Shown: positions 28,406-38,384 of the stretch, piece by piece
How the letters are laid out: each line of letters starts with the position of its first letter
Numbering within the stretch: position 1 is the first letter of the stretch
Source: an uncultured Pelagibacteraceae bacterium
GTDB lineage: Bacteria > Pseudomonadota > Alphaproteobacteria > Pelagibacterales > Pelagibacteraceae
Direction: 5' to 3'
Assembly: GCA_902592935.1 (NCBI GenBank)
Contig: CACJGD010000002.1
Span: 29,889 to 93,888, forward strand
Length of the DNA: 64,000 bases
Notes under the pieces: generated by a model
Database searches by the model: none
What the model saw: only the letters and a program-made list of their open reading frames with translations
What the model was told of the DNA's origin: nothing
Program-made: the position numbers and the translations under genes

Positions 28406-29613
28406 AAAAACTTGGAGTATTAAATTTAAAATTGATTAATATTCAAAGTTTCACTCAATCAAAATTTTTTTTAATTATATTATTTTTATTGCTTCTTATA
28501 AGTAGCTACAGTTTTATAAATTCTATGATACCGGTTTATTTAGTTTGTTCTTTTGCAATAATAATAAATTTAAACAAATTAAAATTAAGTAAAAAAAATA
28601 TAATTGGTTATCTGTTATTTATATTATTTATAGGTATAACTTTATTAAATTCCGATAATTTTATTTTTAGTTTAAGAGTATTCAGGTATTATTTTGGATT
28701 TTTAATATTTTACTTATATTTAAATTTGATAGATATTAAAAATCTTAATTATAAAAATATTATAATTTTTTTAATTTATTGGGTAATTATAGAGTCATTA
28801 TTGATCAATACAATTATTGATCCTGGCCTAATTCAACCAGATTTTAGAGATACGACGTTTTTAGGTTTTTATTATAGACCATGGTCTTTTAACTCAAATC
28901 CAACAGCAACAGCTTGTATTTTAATTTTTATGTATTACTTCATTGAAACCTCACTTAGAGTAAACTTAGGAATTAAAAATCTTTTTTTACTTTGTATAGC
29001 TATACTTCTTTTATTTAGTACTACTGGTTTTGCATTATTAGCCATTTTTTTATTCTTAAAATTCATTATTGATGATAAATATAAAATTATTAATTTTTTT
29101 ATATTAAGTGTATTTACAATAATTCTATTAAGTATTGAAAATTTATATCCAAGTAATTATTATAGTATAACTGATAAATATATTAATTTTGAAAAAATTT
29201 CTTCTAAATATCTTCTAGAAATTTATGATTACAAATTAAAACAATCTATTGATTTTATTTTTCAATTTATAAACAGGCCTATTTCTAATTTAATTTTGGG
29301 AGCCAACATTTACAATTTTTCATCGTGTGAAAAAATTTATATAACTGCTCAGGATATTTGTCATTTATTAAAACAAAAAGGTATTGGCGGAGATTTTTCT
29401 ATTCTAAATATCTTATCTCAAATAGGCTTATTAGGAACTTTTACTTTTGTATTAATGTTTATTTTACTTAAAAATAACAATTTAAAATTATATAAATTAT
29501 ACATTTTAATAATTGTTTCATTTTTGCATTATTCAACTATTTTTATGCCATTAGGACAATTATTTTTAGCTTTTATTTTATCTAATAATTTTCGCAATGA
29601 ACCAAAATTATAA
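28402..29613 (+). CDS. Wzy-like polytopic membrane protein (O-antigen polymerase candidate)
   Basis: About 10 or more hydrophobic segments; FYYRPWSFNSNPTATACILIF; located among glycosyltransferases. Confidence 0.6.
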   Translation: MKKLGVLNLKLINIQSFTQSKFFLIILFLLLLISSYSFINSMIPVYLVCSFAIIINLNKLKLSKKNIIGYLLFILFIGITLLNSDNFIFSLRVFRYYFGFLIFYLYLNLIDIKNLNYKNIIIFLIYWVIIESLLINTIIDPGLIQPDFRDTTFLGFYYRPWSFNSNPTATACILIFMYYFIETSLRVNLGIKNLFLLCIAILLLFSTTGFALLAIFLFLKFIIDDKYKIINFFILSVFTIILLSIENLYPSNYYSITDKYINFEKISSKYLLEIYDYKLKQSIDFIFQFINRPISNLILGANIYNFSSCEKIYITAQDICHLLKQKGIGGDFSILNILSQIGLLGTFTFVLMFILLKNNNLKLYKLYILIIVSFLHYSTIFMPLGQLFLAFILSNNFRNEPKL

Positions 29614-30520
29614 AATTTCAGTTATTGTTCCTTATTTTAATGAGCAAAGAAAAATTATTAAAACTTTAAACGCTTTAAGAAAACAAACATATAAAAAATT
29701 TGAGGTTATAATGATTAATTCAAATTCTACAGACAATAGTTTTAAAATCGTAAATAACTGGATTGCTAAAAAAAAAGGTAAAATCAAATTTAAAAATTAT
29801 AACAAAAAAACTTCTTATCCATCTTCCTCTAAAAATGCTGGTATCAAGTGTTCAAATAATGATTGGATTGCTTTCATGGATTGCGATTTAAAGTTTTCAA
29901 AAAATTGGCTTCAAACTCAAGTTGAATTTTTGAAAAAAAATAAAACTTCGCATGTAATGGGATTATGTCATTTCACTGGTTTTGATATGATGGATAAAGT
30001 TTATGTTTCACAAACTTGGGGTTATAATTCAAAAATTGCGGTAATACCCTCATCTATATTTCATAAATCATTATTTAAAAAAATAGGTTATTTTCAGAAA
30101 ACAAGAGCTGGATATGATAGAATTTGGAAAAATAAATTAAAAAAATACAATAAAAATTTAGAAGTTAATAATAAATGTTTAATTAAATATCAAACATATA
30201 ATCATGCAAATAGTTACATAAATTTCCTTAAAAAAATATTCAATTACTCAATTTCTTCTTTCAAAGTAAAAGGTAATAATCAACCAAAAATTTACTTGTT
30301 AGTTTTTATGTTATTTGTGTTTATATCTTTAAAAGGATTTAAATATGTTGTTTTTATTTCACTTTTATACTTAATAATTAGATCTTATTTATACCCTTTA
30401 ATTAAATCTAAGAAAATAGATTTAAGAATTTCTTCAATATTTTTTTTGCCAATAGTAGGTTTATCAATCGATTTTATAAGATTTCTCGCTTATTGTTTAT
30501 GTATTTTAAGACTTAAGTGA
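29597..30520 (+). CDS. Family 2 glycosyltransferase with C-terminal TM segments
   Basis: ISVIVPYFNEQRKIIKTLNALRKQTYKKFEVIMINSNSTDNSFKIV..IAFMDCDLKFSKNWL. Confidence 0.9.
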   Translation: MNQNYKISVIVPYFNEQRKIIKTLNALRKQTYKKFEVIMINSNSTDNSFKIVNNWIAKKKGKIKFKNYNKKTSYPSSSKNAGIKCSNNDWIAFMDCDLKFSKNWLQTQVEFLKKNKTSHVMGLCHFTGFDMMDKVYVSQTWGYNSKIAVIPSSIFHKSLFKKIGYFQKTRAGYDRIWKNKLKKYNKNLEVNNKCLIKYQTYNHANSYINFLKKIFNYSISSFKVKGNNQPKIYLLVFMLFVFISLKGFKYVVFISLLYLIIRSYLYPLIKSKKIDLRISSIFFLPIVGLSIDFIRFLAYCLCILRLK

Positions 30521-31424
30521 ATTTTCTGTACCACTCTAAAGTTTTGTAAATACCTTTATTTAATGGAGTAAAAAAACTACTTTTTATTTTCAAAAATTTT
30601 TTTATTTTAGCATTATTTATCTTAACATCTTTAACTTCTGTTGGATTTTTTTTTGCATAAGCATACTTTAAATTTACATCAATATTTTTCATAATATTTA
30701 AAATTTGATTTACAGAAAATGACTCACCAGATGCAATATTGTAAGATCCATGCTTTAATTTAAAACTTTTGTATATCAATTTTACTAAGTCTTGAACATA
30801 AATAAAATCTCTAGTTTGTTTACCATCTCCAAATATTAAAATTTTTTTATTTAATAAAATATTTTTAATACAATTATGAATAAAACTTTTTTTGTGTACA
30901 GAGTATTCTCCATATACATTAGAAAATCTTAAATTAACTGTTTCTACTTTGTATAACTTAAAAAACACATTAGATATTTCTTCATTAAATTTTTTTGTTA
31001 GTCCATAATATGAAATAGGAAATTTATGACTATCTTCTCTAGAGGCATTAATGTTATCCCCGTATATTGCTCCACCTGTAGAAGCGTTTATTATTTTTAC
31101 TTTTTTTTTATTTCTTCTAACAATGTTTAATATGTTAGAAAATCCAACAATGTTTTGTGAAATACAGTAGTTTGGTCTTTTGTCAGACTCCAATACCCCA
31201 GTTTGACCAGCTAAATTTATAATAATGTCAAAACTAATTAATTTTTTTTTAAGAAGTGATAAGTTTCTAGTATCACAATAAATTATATCTCTTTTATTAA
31301 AATACTTATAATTAATTTTAACTTTGAAATTATCTAAAATTTTTACATTTAGTTTTTTTTCTTTTAAATATTTATAAAGGTTTGTTCCAATAAAACCTAG
31401 GCCACCAATAATTGCAATTTTCAT
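30513..31424 (-). CDS. NAD-dependent epimerase/dehydratase
   Basis: MKIAIIGGLGFIGTNLYKYL..INASTGGAIYGD..YYGLTKKFNEE..FGDGKQTRDFIYVQDLV. Confidence 0.93.
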   Translation of the reverse strand: MKIAIIGGLGFIGTNLYKYLKEKKLNVKILDNFKVKINYKYFNKRDIIYCDTRNLSLLKKKLISFDIIINLAGQTGVLESDKRPNYCISQNIVGFSNILNIVRRNKKKVKIINASTGGAIYGDNINASREDSHKFPISYYGLTKKFNEEISNVFFKLYKVETVNLRFSNVYGEYSVHKKSFIHNCIKNILLNKKILIFGDGKQTRDFIYVQDLVKLIYKSFKLKHGSYNIASGESFSVNQILNIMKNIDVNLKYAYAKKNPTEVKDVKINNAKIKKFLKIKSSFFTPLNKGIYKTLEWYRKFT

Positions 31425-31472
31425 CGCAAAATGTATAACAGATATAATCCTAAATTAAATTAAATTGATTTA

Positions 31473-32762
31473 ATGAATCAAAAAATAATTAATTACTCCT
31501 CAATTTTACTTTATATACTTCCTTACTCCTTTATAGTGGGACCACTAGTATCAGAATCTCTTATTTTAATTTGTAATATTTCTGTTGTTTACATTATAAT
31601 TAAACATAAAGAGTTTCATTTTTTTAAAAAAAAATTAATAATTTTTTTAACAATAATTAATTTATATTTAATTTTTTCATCCTTATTATCTGAACATATT
31701 CTTTTTTCATTAAAATCCTCTTTTTTTTATTTTAGGTGGATATTACTTGTAGTATCAATTTATTATATAGCATCAAATAATAAAAATTTTTTAAAATATC
31801 TTTGTTTGAATTTTTTTGTTTCTTTTCTAATATTTTTTTTAGACAGTCATTTTCAGTTAATTTTTGAAAAAAATATTTTAGGATATAAAATTTTAGTTCC
31901 CCATAGAATTTCAAGTTTTTTTGCTGATGAACTTATATTAGGAGGCTTCGTCTTAAAAATACTTCCATTGTTGTTAGTTTGTTTTTTTATGTACAAAAAA
32001 TACTTTAAATATCCAAAAGCTTTATTTACAATTCTAGTTGCATTAGTTTTTTCCACAATAATAATAAGTGGTGAAAGATCTGCGATATATTTATTTTTAA
32101 TTTTTTTCTTAATATTTTTTGTAATAAATTTACATAAGTTCAATAAGGAATTTATTAACTTCTTCTTAGTTGTTTTTATATTTTTTGGCTCGGTTTATTT
32201 TTTTAGTGACACTTATAAGTTGAGAATATTTACAAATTTTTATAATTCAATTTCAAACAAAGTGTTTCATAATGAAATTGGCAGATCAAAATTTAAGAAT
32301 TTTTCATTATTCTCATACGAACATGAAAAACATATCACTAGTGCTTATCTAATTTTTAAAAAGAGTGACTTTAAAACAAAATTAATAGGAATCGGACCTA
32401 AAAATTTTAGAAATTTTTGTGACATAAAAAAGTATTGTGATTATGAAAATTGTTGTAGCTCACACCCACACAATATACCGATTCAGATTTTGGCTGAAAC
32501 TGGATTAATTGGATTAGCTTTGCTAATTTTTGTTTATTTAAAATTAATTCAAATTTTATGGAAAATTTTTCTATCTAATTTTAAAAACAAAAACACTCGG
32601 ACAAATTTTATCGAAAATTCTTTAGTCTTAGGAATTTTTATTTTATTGTTTCCTCTTTCAACATCGGGTAATTTTTTTCACAATAAATTTAATATTATTT
32701 TGTTTACTTTAATAGGTTTTTGGCATGCTACAAAAATAAAAAAACAACACAAAAGTCTTTAA
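31473..32762 (+). CDS. O-antigen ligase/polymerase family protein (paralog A)
   Basis: Polytopic; RISSFFADELILGGFVLKILPLLL, ISGERSAIYLFLIFFLI, SSHPHNIPIQILAETGLIGL. Confidence 0.82.
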   Translation: MNQKIINYSSILLYILPYSFIVGPLVSESLILICNISVVYIIIKHKEFHFFKKKLIIFLTIINLYLIFSSLLSEHILFSLKSSFFYFRWILLVVSIYYIASNNKNFLKYLCLNFFVSFLIFFLDSHFQLIFEKNILGYKILVPHRISSFFADELILGGFVLKILPLLLVCFFMYKKYFKYPKALFTILVALVFSTIIISGERSAIYLFLIFFLIFFVINLHKFNKEFINFFLVVFIFFGSVYFFSDTYKLRIFTNFYNSISNKVFHNEIGRSKFKNFSLFSYEHEKHITSAYLIFKKSDFKTKLIGIGPKNFRNFCDIKKYCDYENCCSSHPHNIPIQILAETGLIGLALLIFVYLKLIQILWKIFLSNFKNKNTRTNFIENSLVLGIFILLFPLSTSGNFFHNKFNIILFTLIGFWHATKIKKQHKSL

Positions 32763-33550
32763 TTTTTATTTGGCATAAAGAGCACCAATCCAATTGATAT
32801 AATAAATCCAACAAATATTGACAAAATTACAATTTTAAATTTACTAATTCTATTGTCAGTTATCTGCATGGTACTTAGATTAATTGAAACAAACTCTATA
32901 CTATTGCTTTTATTTAATAAACTTTCCAAATTTACAATTGTGCTTCTAAGTTCTGATATTTCTCTTAATTGCTCTAATGAGTCAGTAGATAGAATATCAA
33001 TTTTTTTAGATGTACTTTCTAGCTTATGTTTAACGGTAGTATTAAAATTCTCTTTAAAGTTTTCATTAGTTATACTTAATATTTTTTCTAAAAAAATATT
33101 TACATTCTGATTTTGTTTAAGCTTGAGAATATCTATTAGTAAAGAATGTTGGTTGGCAGAATTATCCTTAATTATTCTTGTATTTTTCTTTAAATCTTCA
33201 AAATTTAACAATTGTTCATTTTTACTTAATATTGTGGTGATCAGCTCTTGTTCGTAACTACGTAAAAAACTTAAAGGTGAATAGTATAATGAATATAAGC
33301 TATCAATGTTTTTCTTATTAGTTTGTCTAGTCTTCGGATTAAAATTATAGGAAAATTCTGGAAAATTTTTTTCAAATTCGATGACTGAAATTGGGTGAAT
33401 TCTTAATTTATAATTTTCAATTATTTTTTTGTTTGTTTCCCATAAATATGCACAAATTGGAATCACAATAACTAAAAATAGAGGAATAAATTTATATTTG
33501 TAAATTTTAACTACTAGATCACTTAAATTTTCTACTTCATTTGAATTCAT
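32759..33550 (-). CDS. Wzz-like chain-length determinant protein
   Basis: Two TM segments flanking a coiled-coil periplasmic domain (FIPLFLVIVIPICAYLW ... ISELRSTIVNLESLL ... FKIVILSIFVGFIISIGLVLFMPNKN). Confidence 0.75.
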   Translation of the reverse strand: MNSNEVENLSDLVVKIYKYKFIPLFLVIVIPICAYLWETNKKIIENYKLRIHPISVIEFEKNFPEFSYNFNPKTRQTNKKNIDSLYSLYYSPLSFLRSYEQELITTILSKNEQLLNFEDLKKNTRIIKDNSANQHSLLIDILKLKQNQNVNIFLEKILSITNENFKENFNTTVKHKLESTSKKIDILSTDSLEQLREISELRSTIVNLESLLNKSNSIEFVSINLSTMQITDNRISKFKIVILSIFVGFIISIGLVLFMPNKN

Positions 33551-33605
33551 TATTATTATTTATATTTTGTTTGTAATAATATCAATATAACTTTTTTTGT
33601 TAAAT

Positions 33606-34739
33606 TTATGATGATTTATGTTCTATTTTAAAAAAAGATAATAAGATGGAAACGTAGAATGCTACATATGAATACCTAAAATATGAAGTAAATGTATTTG
33701 TATAAATACCAATTAATATAAGAATAATTAGTAAATTAATTGTTATCAAGGATTTTCTAAAAAAATAATAAAATACAATTTGAACAAATAATATTTCAAA
33801 TGCCAAATAGTAGAATAAATAGCTTTTAGTAAAAAAAGAAAAACTCCCACTTATAAAAATAATAGGCCAAAGTCCTGCTCTTATTAATGATCCAGCTTTG
33901 TATTCTGCAAAACTAGGTACTTGATCAAATCCTCTACCTCCGAGATCTGCTACATTTCTAGATTTTAAAAATTCTTTAATTGATATAACGAAATCTTGGT
34001 GAGTATAATCATAGTCGTTATAAATAATCCTAAAAAATAATATTAATAAAAATATTATGATAAGAGACAAAAGTGAGACAAAAATTTTTTTGTTGAATCT
34101 TTTATAGTCTAAAAATAAAATATAATAAATTATTGCTCCAAATCTTAACGGCGTGGCAAGTAAAAAACTGACAATTAATGAATATATATTTTGATAAGTA
34201 AAAAAAATAATTAAAGTAAATAATACAAGACTGTCTTTAAGTATATTGATTGTTAAATGACATCTATAAGGCAAAAATAGAACCAAAGATAAAAAAATTA
34301 AATTTTTATGATCAAAAGCTCTTTTTTTAAAATTTTTAAAATAGTAATTAATAATTAGTATATTTAGAATTAAATGAATAATAATGTTAAACTGAATAAC
34401 ATATCTATAAAAAGTATTATGAAAAAAAGTAAGAGATTTAATTGAATTTATTTTTTCATGGAACTCAAAAATTAAGTTGATAATTGAGGGATATAATGCA
34501 TTAGAAAAGAATTTAGTATAAAATATTTTAATATTTTCAAATAAACCTAATTTGAAAGATAAGTTTGTATATCTTGAAAAATTTTCAAAGTAATATACGG
34601 AATCAGGGTGATATTGTGGTGAAATTCCAATTATTCTTCTTTCAAAATATAAAAAAAAATAAATATAAATCGTTGATAAAATAGTTATAAAAATAAAAAT
34701 TATGTATTTTTTTATTTTTTTATTTTCATCTAAAAACAT
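33606..34739 (-). CDS. Polytopic membrane protein (EpsG/Wzy-like), hypothetical
   Basis: Many TM segments. The ATG giving MFLDENKKIKKYI (34739) is preferred over the track start at 34805, which would overlap the divergent gene starting at 34763. Confidence 0.6.
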   Translation of the reverse strand: MFLDENKKIKKYIIFIFITILSTIYIYFFLYFERRIIGISPQYHPDSVYYFENFSRYTNLSFKLGLFENIKIFYTKFFSNALYPSIINLIFEFHEKINSIKSLTFFHNTFYRYVIQFNIIIHLILNILIINYYFKNFKKRAFDHKNLIFLSLVLFLPYRCHLTINILKDSLVLFTLIIFFTYQNIYSLIVSFLLATPLRFGAIIYYILFLDYKRFNKKIFVSLLSLIIIFLLILFFRIIYNDYDYTHQDFVISIKEFLKSRNVADLGGRGFDQVPSFAEYKAGSLIRAGLWPIIFISGSFSFFTKSYLFYYLAFEILFVQIVFYYFFRKSLITINLLIILILIGIYTNTFTSYFRYSYVAFYVSILLSFFKIEHKSS

Positions 34740-34762
34740 AATAGAATTTATTAAATATATTA

Positions 34763-36058
34763 ATGGATAGTAAAATTCTATTAATAAATAGGTATTTAGT
34801 ATCACTTTTGCCTATAACATTAATTTTTAGTATTTTTTTAGCAGATTTAATTGTTGTATGTACTTCAATTATTTTTTTATTATTTATTTTTAAAAATAAA
34901 AAATTTGACTTATTTAACAATCTTGAATTTAAAATTTTTCTTATATTATATTCATCGGTACTTCTAAGCCTAATATTATCTGATTTAAAACCTGATAATT
35001 TTATAAAAGGAATTGGTTATTTTAGATTTGGAATATTAATATTATTAATAAAATATTTGATCGATTATGATAAAAAATTCTTAAATCTTTTTGTAAGAAT
35101 TACGATTTATTCAATAATAATATTATTTTTTGGAGTTTTGCTGCAAGTTTTAGATTTTGAACCTATTTCTGAGTTAAAACCATATTCAAGATTTACAAGT
35201 TTTTTTCATGATGAAGCTGTATTAGGATCATATTTAATTAAAATTTTACCCCTTATAATCGGAATCCTTGTTTATCTAAAAAAAGAGAAACTAGCATACT
35301 TTGTTCTATTTCTTGTTTGTGTTATGATATTTCTTTCCGGAGAAAGATCAGCTATTTTTTTATTATTATTTTTTTTATTTTCTTTATTTTTTTTAACAAA
35401 AATTTATTCAATATTTATAAAAGGTATTCTGATAGCATTAATAATAATATCCTCTTATTCTGTTTTAAAATTATTTCCAGAAACTAAATTTAGAGTTTAC
35501 AATAAAACCTTATATCAACTTGGTATCATAGAGCCTGAGAGAAAGTATGTTGAATTTGAAGTATCAAAAGATAAGTGGATTGGCGTTATAAAGGAAGATT
35601 ATTTTATTCCTTTAAAATATTATTTAATGTTTAAAACTTCTATAAATATTTTTAAAGATAATTATTTTTTTGGTACTGGGGTAAAATCATTTAGAGAACA
35701 ATGTAAAAAAAATAAATATTATATAATTGAAAATTATTCAGCATTTGAAGATAAACCACATGATTATTATCCTGGTTATACTGGTATAGATGGTTGTTCT
35801 ACACATCCACATAATTATTATTTTCAACTTTTATCAGAAACAGGAATTTTTTCCTTTATAGTTGTTATTTTTACTTTTTTTTACTCTTTCTATAACTTTT
35901 TTAGTCGAGAAGAAATTTATCTAAAAATATTATATTTAAGTCTAGTAATGAATTTGTTCCCTTTTGTTTTTACCGGTTCTTTTTATAATAATTTTTTATC
36001 CATACTAATTTACTTGCCTATTGGTTTTTTACATGTAAAAAATATGAAAGAGGTTTAA
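34763..36058 (+). CDS. O-antigen ligase/polymerase family protein (paralog B)
   Basis: RFTSFFHDEAVLGSYLIKILPLII, LSGERSAIFLLLFFLF, GCSTHPHNYYFQLLSETGIFSF; visibly paralogous to 31473-32762. Confidence 0.82.
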   Translation: MDSKILLINRYLVSLLPITLIFSIFLADLIVVCTSIIFLLFIFKNKKFDLFNNLEFKIFLILYSSVLLSLILSDLKPDNFIKGIGYFRFGILILLIKYLIDYDKKFLNLFVRITIYSIIILFFGVLLQVLDFEPISELKPYSRFTSFFHDEAVLGSYLIKILPLIIGILVYLKKEKLAYFVLFLVCVMIFLSGERSAIFLLLFFLFSLFFLTKIYSIFIKGILIALIIISSYSVLKLFPETKFRVYNKTLYQLGIIEPERKYVEFEVSKDKWIGVIKEDYFIPLKYYLMFKTSINIFKDNYFFGTGVKSFREQCKKNKYYIIENYSAFEDKPHDYYPGYTGIDGCSTHPHNYYFQLLSETGIFSFIVVIFTFFYSFYNFFSREEIYLKILYLSLVMNLFPFVFTGSFYNNFLSILIYLPIGFLHVKNMKEV

Positions 36059-36102
36059 ATTTTTTTTAAATACCAAATTAATTATATTTATTTTTTATTG
36101 AT

Positions 36103-37260
36103 ATGAGAATTATTGTTTTAGGGGGTGATGGTTTTTGTGGGTGGGCTTCAGCTTTGAGACTTTCAAGGAAGGGGCATGATGTTTATATATTTGACAACCT
36201 TTCTAGAAGAAAAATAGATAAAGAACTGAACGCCTCCTCTTTAACACCCATCAAATCAATTTATCAAAGAATTAAAGTTTGGAACAAAATTAATAAAAAA
36301 AAAATAAAATTTTATAAAATTGATATTTCAAAAGAAATATTAAAATTAGAAAGCCTTATAAAGAAAATTAGGCCAGATACGATTGTTCATTTTGCAGAAC
36401 AACGATCCGCTCCCTATAGTATGATAAATCTTAAAACTAGAAATTATACTTTATCAAACAATATTCTTACTAATAATAACATTCTTTATTTAATTGCTAA
36501 ATTGAAGAGAAATATTCACTTAATTCACCTAGGTACCATGGGAGTTTATGGTTATGATTTTAGTAAATTTTTGTTACCAGAGGGATATTATAAAGCAAAA
36601 CTTTTTATAAAAAAAAATATAATTAATACAAAAATTCTGCATCCTGCTAATCCTGGTAGTATTTATCATTTGACAAAAGCACAAGACGAACTTTTATTTC
36701 AATTTTACCAAAAAATGTATGGCTTAAAAATAACTGACTTACACCAAGGTGTTGTTTGGGGAACAAACACTAAGGAGACGTTGTTACATCCTGATTTAAT
36801 AAATAGGTATGACTATGATGGAGATTATGGAACAGTATTAAATAGATTTATTATGCAAGCTGCACTTAATTATCCCTTAACTTTGCATGGTAGTGGAAAT
36901 CAAGTTAGACCTTTTATTAATATTAATAATACAGCTGATTGCATTCTTTTAGCAGCACAAAACAAGAAAAAGTTTAACGAAGTTAAAATTTTTAATCAAT
37001 TAACCGAAACCTTTAGATTAAAAAATCTTGCAAAAAAAATTCAAAAATTAACTAATTGTAAAATAATGCATCACAAAAATCCTAGAATAGAAAATGAGAA
37101 TAATACTTTGGTAGCTAAACCGATGGGTCTCATTGAATTAGGTCTAAAGCCAATAAAATTAAGTGATAATTTAATTAAAAATGAACTGGCTGTTTCTAAG
37201 AGATACTCTTTTAGAGCAGATTTAAATAAAATAAGAGCTAAAAGCCAATGGAGAATTTAA
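36103..37260 (+). CDS. UDP-sulfoquinovose synthase-like (SqdB/SQD1) NAD-dependent epimerase
   Basis: LGGDGFCGWASALRLSRKGHDV, FAEQRSAPYSMI, HLGTMGVYGYD, NPGSIYHLTKAQDELLFQFY, DLHQGVVWGT, NRYDYDGDYGTVLNRFIMQAALNYPLTLHGSGNQVRPFI match SqdB/SQD1 signatures. Confidence 0.88.
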   Translation: MRIIVLGGDGFCGWASALRLSRKGHDVYIFDNLSRRKIDKELNASSLTPIKSIYQRIKVWNKINKKKIKFYKIDISKEILKLESLIKKIRPDTIVHFAEQRSAPYSMINLKTRNYTLSNNILTNNNILYLIAKLKRNIHLIHLGTMGVYGYDFSKFLLPEGYYKAKLFIKKNIINTKILHPANPGSIYHLTKAQDELLFQFYQKMYGLKITDLHQGVVWGTNTKETLLHPDLINRYDYDGDYGTVLNRFIMQAALNYPLTLHGSGNQVRPFININNTADCILLAAQNKKKFNEVKIFNQLTETFRLKNLAKKIQKLTNCKIMHHKNPRIENENNTLVAKPMGLIELGLKPIKLSDNLIKNELAVSKRYSFRADLNKIRAKSQWRI

Positions 37261-37275
37261 TTTTTTTCCAATTTT

Positions 37276-38373
37276 ATGAATTTTTATTTAATATCTAATT
37301 CATTCAAGTCCTTTTATTTGTTTAGAAAAGATATTATTCGTAAGTTATCAAAAAAATATAATATAATTTTAATAGCAAATTCAGACTCTTATTCAAATTA
37401 TTTTGAAAAAAAAAATAAAATTACATGTGTAAAATTAAATAATGTTTTTAATAATAAAAGCATATTTAAAAATATTATTTTTTCTGTAAGATTAATCTAC
37501 TTATTTTCACTAAAAAAACCCTATATAGTTCAAACTTATACAATTCATCCAAATATTTTATGTATACCAATTGCAAAACTATTCTTTGCTAAAACTTCTG
37601 CAATGATAACTGGAATGGGGGCAACCTCAATCACGAGAAACTCTGTTGTAAAAAATCTGATTAATTTTTTTTATAAGCTGTCCTTTTCTTTCTGTGATCA
37701 TTTATTTTTTGTGAACTCTGATAATGAAAAATTTTTTAAATTAAAATTAGGTTTAAAGAAAAAATCAACAAGAATCTTTGGTGCAGGTGTATCAAAAAAA
37801 AAATTAATCTTAAAACAAAATTTTATTAAAAATAAATATAATTTATATAATACGTTTAATATTCTTTTTTTAGGTAGGATTATAAAAGAAAAAGGTGTGA
37901 TAGATTTAATAAAAATCTTTAAATTATTAAAAATAAAAAATAAGAAATTAATTTTCATAGGAGATATCGACAGATCAGGATTTTCTCAAAATATAAACAA
38001 AAAAATATTTAATTACCCGAATATCATTTTTTTGGGTCATATTAAAGATGCAGAAAATTATTATGATTTAGCAAATTTATTTATTTTACCTTCATATACA
38101 GAGGGTATGCCCACAACTTTGATGGAAGCAATCAAATATAAAGTCCCAACACTAACTTATAAAATACCAGGTGTTATTGATGTTATAAAAGATAACATGA
38201 ATGGATGTACGGTTAATCCTGGAGAAATTAATCAGATGATAAACAAAATTTATAAAATTTATAATAATAAAAGTTATAGATTAAATTTGATAAATAACTC
38301 AAACAAAACACTTATTAAATTTGATAGAAATAAAATAATTGATAAAGTTTATAATGTTTACGAAAATCTTTAA
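37276..38373 (+). CDS. Family 4 glycosyltransferase
   Basis: ILFLGRIIKEKGVIDLIKIFKLLK..FILPSYTEGMPTTLMEAIKYKVPTLTYKIPGVIDVI. Confidence 0.92.
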   Translation: MNFYLISNSFKSFYLFRKDIIRKLSKKYNIILIANSDSYSNYFEKKNKITCVKLNNVFNNKSIFKNIIFSVRLIYLFSLKKPYIVQTYTIHPNILCIPIAKLFFAKTSAMITGMGATSITRNSVVKNLINFFYKLSFSFCDHLFFVNSDNEKFFKLKLGLKKKSTRIFGAGVSKKKLILKQNFIKNKYNLYNTFNILFLGRIIKEKGVIDLIKIFKLLKIKNKKLIFIGDIDRSGFSQNINKKIFNYPNIIFLGHIKDAENYYDLANLFILPSYTEGMPTTLMEAIKYKVPTLTYKIPGVIDVIKDNMNGCTVNPGEINQMINKIYKIYNNKSYRLNLINNSNKTLIKFDRNKIIDKVYNVYENL

Positions 38374-38384
38374 AAATAAAAATT

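Noticed and set aside
34726-34920. 64-aa minus ORF at the divergent promoter of 33606-34739 and 34763-36058
   Set aside because: Overlaps two better-supported genes; low-complexity AT-rich shadow ORF.
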